DNA of 7,728 bases from the NCBI GenBank assembly GCA_023457495.1, contig JAEWLQ010000115.1, positions 1 through 7,728 of the forward strand, given 5' to 3'. Positions 4,424-7,728 of this stretch are shown here, piece after piece. Each line of letters opens with the position of its first letter. The first letter of the stretch is position 1. Source of the stretch: Pseudomonadota bacterium. Its GTDB lineage: Bacteria; Pseudomonadota; Gammaproteobacteria; Steroidobacterales; Steroidobacteraceae. The notes below the pieces were generated by a model, which was not told the origin of the DNA, ran no database searches, and saw nothing but the letters and a program-made list of their open reading frames with translations. Position numbers and translations under genes: made by a program.

Positions 4424-7087
4424 ATGACGGAAATCATGAAGCTCGAAGATGTCGATCCGATCGAAACACGTGAGTGGATCGAATCGATCGACTCGGTGTT
4501 GAAGACGCAGGGCGCAGGCCGTGCGCATTTTCTGCTCGAGCAACTGATCGATTACACGCGCCGCTCCGGCGCCTACCTGCCGTTCCGGCCGAACACCGCG
4601 TATCTCAACACCATCACACCGGGGCAGGAGCCCTCGTACCCGGGCAACCGCGAGATGGAGAAACGCATCGAGGCGTGCATCCGCTGGAACGCGCTCGCGA
4701 TGGTGCTCAACGCGAACAAGCAGTCGAGCGAATACGGCGGACACCTTTCCACCTACGCCTCGTCGGCGACGCTGTACGAAGTCGGTTTCAATCATTTCTG
4801 GCGCGCGGCCTCGGCCGAGCATCCCGGCGACATGGTGTTCGTGCAGGGCCACGCATCCCCCGGCATCTACGCGCGCGCGTTCCTCGAAGGAAGACTCTCC
4901 GAGGATCAACTCAAGCATTTCCGCCAGGAAGTCGGCGGCCACGGGATCTCGTCGTATCCGCATCCCTGGCTGATGCCTAACTTCTGGCAGTTCCCGACCG
5001 TTTCGATGGGCCTGGGCCCGATGATGGCCATCTACCAGGCGCGCTTCCAGCGCTACATGGAAAACCGCGGCATGGTGCCGGAGTCCGATCGCAAGGTCTG
5101 GGCATTCCTCGGCGACGGCGAGATGGACGAGCCCGAGAGCATGGGCGCGCTCACGCTGCCGGTGCGCGAGAAGCTCGACAATCTCGTGTTCGTCGTCAAC
5201 TGCAACCTGCAGCGTCTCGACGGCCCGGTGCGCGGCAACGGCAAGATCATCCAGGAACTCGAGGCCGCGTTCATGGGCGCGGGCTGGAACGTCATCAAGG
5301 TAGTTTGGGGCTCGCGCTGGGATCCGCTGCTGGCGCGGGACACGCAGGGCCTGCTCAAGCGCGTCATGGAAGAGTGCGTCGACGGCGAGTACCAGAACTT
5401 CAAGGCGAAGGGCGGCGCGTACACGCGCGAGCATTTCTTCGGCAAGTATCCCGAGCTCAAGGAAATGGTCGCCAACATGTCGGATGACGACATCTGGCGT
5501 CTGAATCGCGGCGGCCACGACGCCGGCAAGGTGTTCGCGGCCTACGCGGCGGCGAGCGCGCACAAGGGTCAGCCCACCGTCATTCTCGCGAAGACCGTCA
5601 AGGGCTTCGGCCTCGGCAAGGCGGCCGAGGGCCAGATGGTCGCGCACCAGCAGAAGAAGCTCGACGAGGAAGCGCTGCGCGCCGTGCGCGACCGCTTCAA
5701 CATCCCGCTGACCGACGAGCAGGTCTCGAAGCTCGCGCTGGTCAAGCCGACCGACGATGCGCCGGAGATGAAGTATCTGCACGAGCGTCGCAAGTCCCTC
5801 GGCGGCTATCTACCGGCGCGCAAGATCGTCGCGCAGCCGCTCGTGATCCCCGAGCTCGCCTCCTTCAGCGCCATGCTCGAAGGCACCGGCGACCGCGAGA
5901 TCTCGACGACGATGGCCTTCGTGCGCATCCTCACGCAGCTGCTCAAGGACAAGAACATCGGCAAGAACGTCGTGCCCATCGTTCCTGACGAAGCGCGCAC
6001 CTTCGGCATGGAAGGCCTGTTCCGCCAGATCGGTATCTACAGTTCGGCGGGCCAGCTGTACTCGCCCGTGGATTCCGACCAGCTCATGTTCTACAAAGAG
6101 GACAAGAAGGGTCAGATGCTCGAAGAGGGCATCAACGAGGCGGGCTCGACCTGCTCGTGGATCGCGGCGGGCACGGCCTACGCGAACCATGGCACGCACA
6201 TGGTGCCTTTCTACATCTACTACTCGATGTTCGGCTTCCAGCGCGTCGGCGACTTCTACTGGGCCGCCGGCGACCTGCGCACGCGCGGCTTCCTGATGGG
6301 CGCCACCGCGGGTCGCACCACGCTCGCGGGCGAAGGCCTGCAGCACCAGGACGGCCATAGCCTGCTGCACGCGGCCACGGTCCCGAACTGCGTCGCCTAC
6401 GACCCGACCTACGCCTACGAGCTCGCCGTGATCATCCACGACGGCATGAAGCGCATGTTCGCCAACGACGAGAGCGTCTTCTATTACATCGCGGTGATGA
6501 ACGAGAACTACGTTCAGCCGCCGATGCCGAAGGGCGTCGAGGAAGGCATCCTCAAGGGCATGTACCTGCTGCAGACGGGTGGCGCCGGCAAGCTGCGCGT
6601 CACGCTGATGGGATCGGGCACGATCCTGCGCGAGGTTCTCGCGGCGGCGGACATCCTCGCGCAGGAATTCAACATTCCGTCCGACATCTACTCCGCGCCG
6701 AGTTTCTCGGAGCTGCGGCGCGAGGCGCTGGCGATCGAACGCTGGAACCGCCTGCATCCGGGCGAGACCGCCAAGGTGCCGTACGTCGCGCAGGCGCTGT
6801 CGAAGGCCACGGGCCCGTTCATCGCGGCCACCGACTACATGCGCGCCTGGCCGGACATGATCCGGCAGTGGGTTCCCGGCCGCTTCGTCACGCTCGGCAC
6901 GGACGGCTTCGGCCGCTCCGATGGGCGCGCCGCGCTACGCGGTCATTTCGAGGTGGACGCGAAGAACATCGTGTACGCCTCGCTGCAGGCGCTCGCCGAG
7001 GAAGGCGCGCTCGACAAGGGAACGCTCAAGGCGGCGCTCAACAAGCTCGGCCTCGACCCTAACAAGCTGGATCCGCAGAAAGCATGA
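4424..7087 (+). CDS. aceE: Pyruvate dehydrogenase E1 component, homodimeric type
   Basis: The thiamine-diphosphate-dependent E1 of the pyruvate dehydrogenase complex decarboxylates pyruvate and transfers the acetyl group to the lipoyl arms of E2. From the ATG at 4424 the protein is 887 residues, the same length as E. coli AceE. An in-frame GTG at 4403 would add seven residues that do not look like the family. The N-terminus LEDVDPIETREW (8-19) matches the E2-binding end. The thiamine-diphosphate motif runs from GDGEMDEPES (230-239) to NCNLQ (259-263). Catalytic residues are visible as H408 in MVAHQQKK, E572 in EEGINEAG and H641 in GLQHQDGHS; also DEARTFGMEGLFRQIGIYS (522-540). The C-terminal transketolase-like domain (about 710-887) contains GTDGFGRSD (825-833). 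Ribosome-site signal is weak. The stop overlaps aceF as ATGA, so E1 and E2 are translationally coupled. No damage or missing key residue seen. Confidence 0.97.
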   Translation: MTEIMKLEDVDPIETREWIESIDSVLKTQGAGRAHFLLEQLIDYTRRSGAYLPFRPNTAYLNTITPGQEPSYPGNREMEKRIEACIRWNALAMVLNANKQSSEYGGHLSTYASSATLYEVGFNHFWRAASAEHPGDMVFVQGHASPGIYARAFLEGRLSEDQLKHFRQEVGGHGISSYPHPWLMPNFWQFPTVSMGLGPMMAIYQARFQRYMENRGMVPESDRKVWAFLGDGEMDEPESMGALTLPVREKLDNLVFVVNCNLQRLDGPVRGNGKIIQELEAAFMGAGWNVIKVVWGSRWDPLLARDTQGLLKRVMEECVDGEYQNFKAKGGAYTREHFFGKYPELKEMVANMSDDDIWRLNRGGHDAGKVFAAYAAASAHKGQPTVILAKTVKGFGLGKAAEGQMVAHQQKKLDEEALRAVRDRFNIPLTDEQVSKLALVKPTDDAPEMKYLHERRKSLGGYLPARKIVAQPLVIPELASFSAMLEGTGDREISTTMAFVRILTQLLKDKNIGKNVVPIVPDEARTFGMEGLFRQIGIYSSAGQLYSPVDSDQLMFYKEDKKGQMLEEGINEAGSTCSWIAAGTAYANHGTHMVPFYIYYSMFGFQRVGDFYWAAGDLRTRGFLMGATAGRTTLAGEGLQHQDGHSLLHAATVPNCVAYDPTYAYELAVIIHDGMKRMFANDESVFYYIAVMNENYVQPPMPKGVEEGILKGMYLLQTGGAGKLRVTLMGSGTILREVLAAADILAQEFNIPSDIYSAPSFSELRREALAIERWNRLHPGETAKVPYVAQALSKATGPFIAATDYMRAWPDMIRQWVPGRFVTLGTDGFGRSDGRAALRGHFEVDAKNIVYASLQALAEEGALDKGTLKAALNKLGLDPNKLDPQKA

Positions 7088-7728
7088 GCACGGTGGAAGT
7101 ACGCGTCCCCGACATGGGGAGTTTCGAATCGGTGACCGTCATCGACGTGCTCGTGAAGCCGGGCGACTCGATCGACATCGACACGCCGCTCGCGACGCTC
7201 GAGACCGACAAGGCGACGATGGACATTCCGTCGACCGCCAAGGGCATCGTCGAGAAGGTGCACATCGCCAAGGGCGGTTCGGTGTCGGCGGGATCGGTGG
7301 TCGTCACAGTGAAGAGTGACGCTCCCGCAGCTGCCCCCGCGAAATCCGCGGCGCCCGCGCAACCAGCCGCCGCCGCGAAAGCAGCGCCCGCCGCCGCGCC
7401 GGCTCCGGCCCCCGTCAAGGAAGGGCCGGTCGAAGTGCGCGTGCCCGACATGGGCAGTTTCGATTCCGTTTCCGTCATCGACGTCATGGTCAAGCCCGGC
7501 GACACCATCGACTTCGACACGCCGCTCGCCACGCTCGAGACCGACAAGGCGACCATGGACGTGCCGTCCACCGCCAAGGGCGTCGTCGAGAAGGTCCACG
7601 TAGCCAAGGGTGGGACGGTGGGTCCGGGTGCGCTCGTCGTCACCGTGAAGGGAATCGCCGCCACGGCCGCGGCGCCGGCCGCCGCGGCACCCGCGCCGGC
7701 CAAACCGGCTGCGCCGACTGCCGCGCCC
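7084..7728 (+). CDS. aceF: Dihydrolipoamide acetyltransferase (E2), N-terminal part with two lipoyl domains (runs off right edge)
   Basis: The first 215 codons of the E2 core of the pyruvate dehydrogenase complex, which accepts acetyl groups from E1 on lipoyl-lysines and passes them to CoA. Two lipoyl domains are present, about residues 2-78 and 114-190, each with the lipoylation motif ETDKAT (K43 and K155). Ala/Pro/Lys-rich flexible linkers follow each (about 79-113 and from 191 on). Over 74 aligned residues I count 61 identities between the two domains. The subunit-binding domain and the acetyltransferase domain with its HXXXD motif should lie beyond the edge, possibly after a third lipoyl domain. 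ATG at 7084 overlaps the aceE stop by 4 bp. Context with aceE makes pyruvate, rather than 2-oxoglutarate, dehydrogenase the clear assignment. Confidence 0.95.
   Translation, partial: MSTVEVRVPDMGSFESVTVIDVLVKPGDSIDIDTPLATLETDKATMDIPSTAKGIVEKVHIAKGGSVSAGSVVVTVKSDAPAAAPAKSAAPAQPAAAAKAAPAAAPAPAPVKEGPVEVRVPDMGSFDSVSVIDVMVKPGDTIDFDTPLATLETDKATMDVPSTAKGVVEKVHVAKGGTVGPGALVVTVKGIAATAAAPAAAAPAPAKPAAPTAAP
7093..7651 (+). repeat. Intragenic tandem duplication encoding two lipoyl domains
   Basis: The DNA for lipoyl domain 1 (about 7093-7314) recurs with a 336-bp offset as domain 2 (about 7429-7650). Blocks around the lipoyl-lysine codons are nearly identical in nucleotides, for example the GAGACCGACAAGGCGAC block. 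Differences are mostly conservative changes such as Ile/Val and Ser/Thr. This is usual for multi-lipoyl E2 proteins, where domains are duplicated and kept alike. Confidence 0.85.

Noticed and set aside
4343..5782. Minus-strand open frame of about 479 codons, plus another at 5810-6757
   Set aside because: Both are mirror frames of aceE. Their His/Arg/Leu-rich translations match no known family, and aceE is intact over the whole span.
7390..7425. Repetitive GC-rich stretch that could be taken for a simple-sequence repeat or recombination site
   Set aside because: It encodes the Ala/Pro-rich flexible linker typical of E2 proteins.
6943..7703. Minus-strand open frames antisense to aceF, including a Gly/His-rich and an Ala/Thr-rich product
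   Set aside because: Their repetitive look is just the reverse of the duplicated lipoyl domains and Ala/Pro linkers.
1..7728. CRISPR array, tRNA/rRNA, insertion sequence, phage or defence genes
   Set aside because: No evenly spaced direct repeats, no tRNA-like fold, and no transposase, integrase or toxin-like frame were seen; apart from the edge-truncated genes, the DNA is filled by intact housekeeping genes.

Overview
The window is high-GC chromosomal DNA from a Gammaproteobacterium. Evidence for this is a homodimeric-type AceE followed by a multi-lipoyl AceF, the RNase T plus class II dihydroorotase pair, and a GrxD-type monothiol glutaredoxin close by. A Steroidobacteraceae/Xanthomonadales-like lineage is possible, but that is only a guess from base composition and gene order. 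I see no tRNA, rRNA, insertion sequence, phage gene or CRISPR array. Almost all the DNA is coding, and every complete gene looks intact.

Layout. (1) Positions 1-1801, minus strand: a tightly packed unit reading right to left. It holds a PuuD/Urate_ox_N-type membrane protein lacking a cytochrome domain, then nadC (NAD synthesis), then the start of a lipoprotein membrane-fusion protein (HlyD type) that runs off the left edge. Both junctions overlap, so the three are probably co-transcribed. (2) Positions 1802-1879: a 78-bp divergent intergenic region with two plausible, physically interlocking sigma70-type promoters. (3) Positions 1880-2377, plus strand: one open frame joining a small four-cysteine DUF1289 domain to a full CGFS monothiol glutaredoxin. 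A strong Shine-Dalgarno and in-frame GTG lie exactly at the domain boundary. (4) Positions 2378-2435: a short convergent junction with nested inverted repeats that reaches into the 3' end of rnt. (5) Positions 2408-4197, minus strand: pyrC followed by rnt, joined by a TGATG stop-start overlap. (6) Positions 4198-4423: divergent pyrC/aceE leader region with candidate promoters and two palindromes. (7) Positions 4424-7728, plus strand: aceE (pyruvate dehydrogenase E1) overlapping by ATGA the start of aceF (E2), which has two near-identical lipoyl domains before the right edge.

The genes are mainly central metabolism: pyruvate oxidation to acetyl-CoA (aceEF), NAD synthesis (nadC), pyrimidine synthesis (pyrC), RNA maturation (rnt) and Fe-S/thiol chemistry (glutaredoxin). 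I do not find a convincing new multi-gene system. The most unusual item is the DUF1289-glutaredoxin fusion with its apparent internal start, which could yield two protein forms from one gene. Next are the interlocked divergent promoters and the inverted repeat at the convergent junction.
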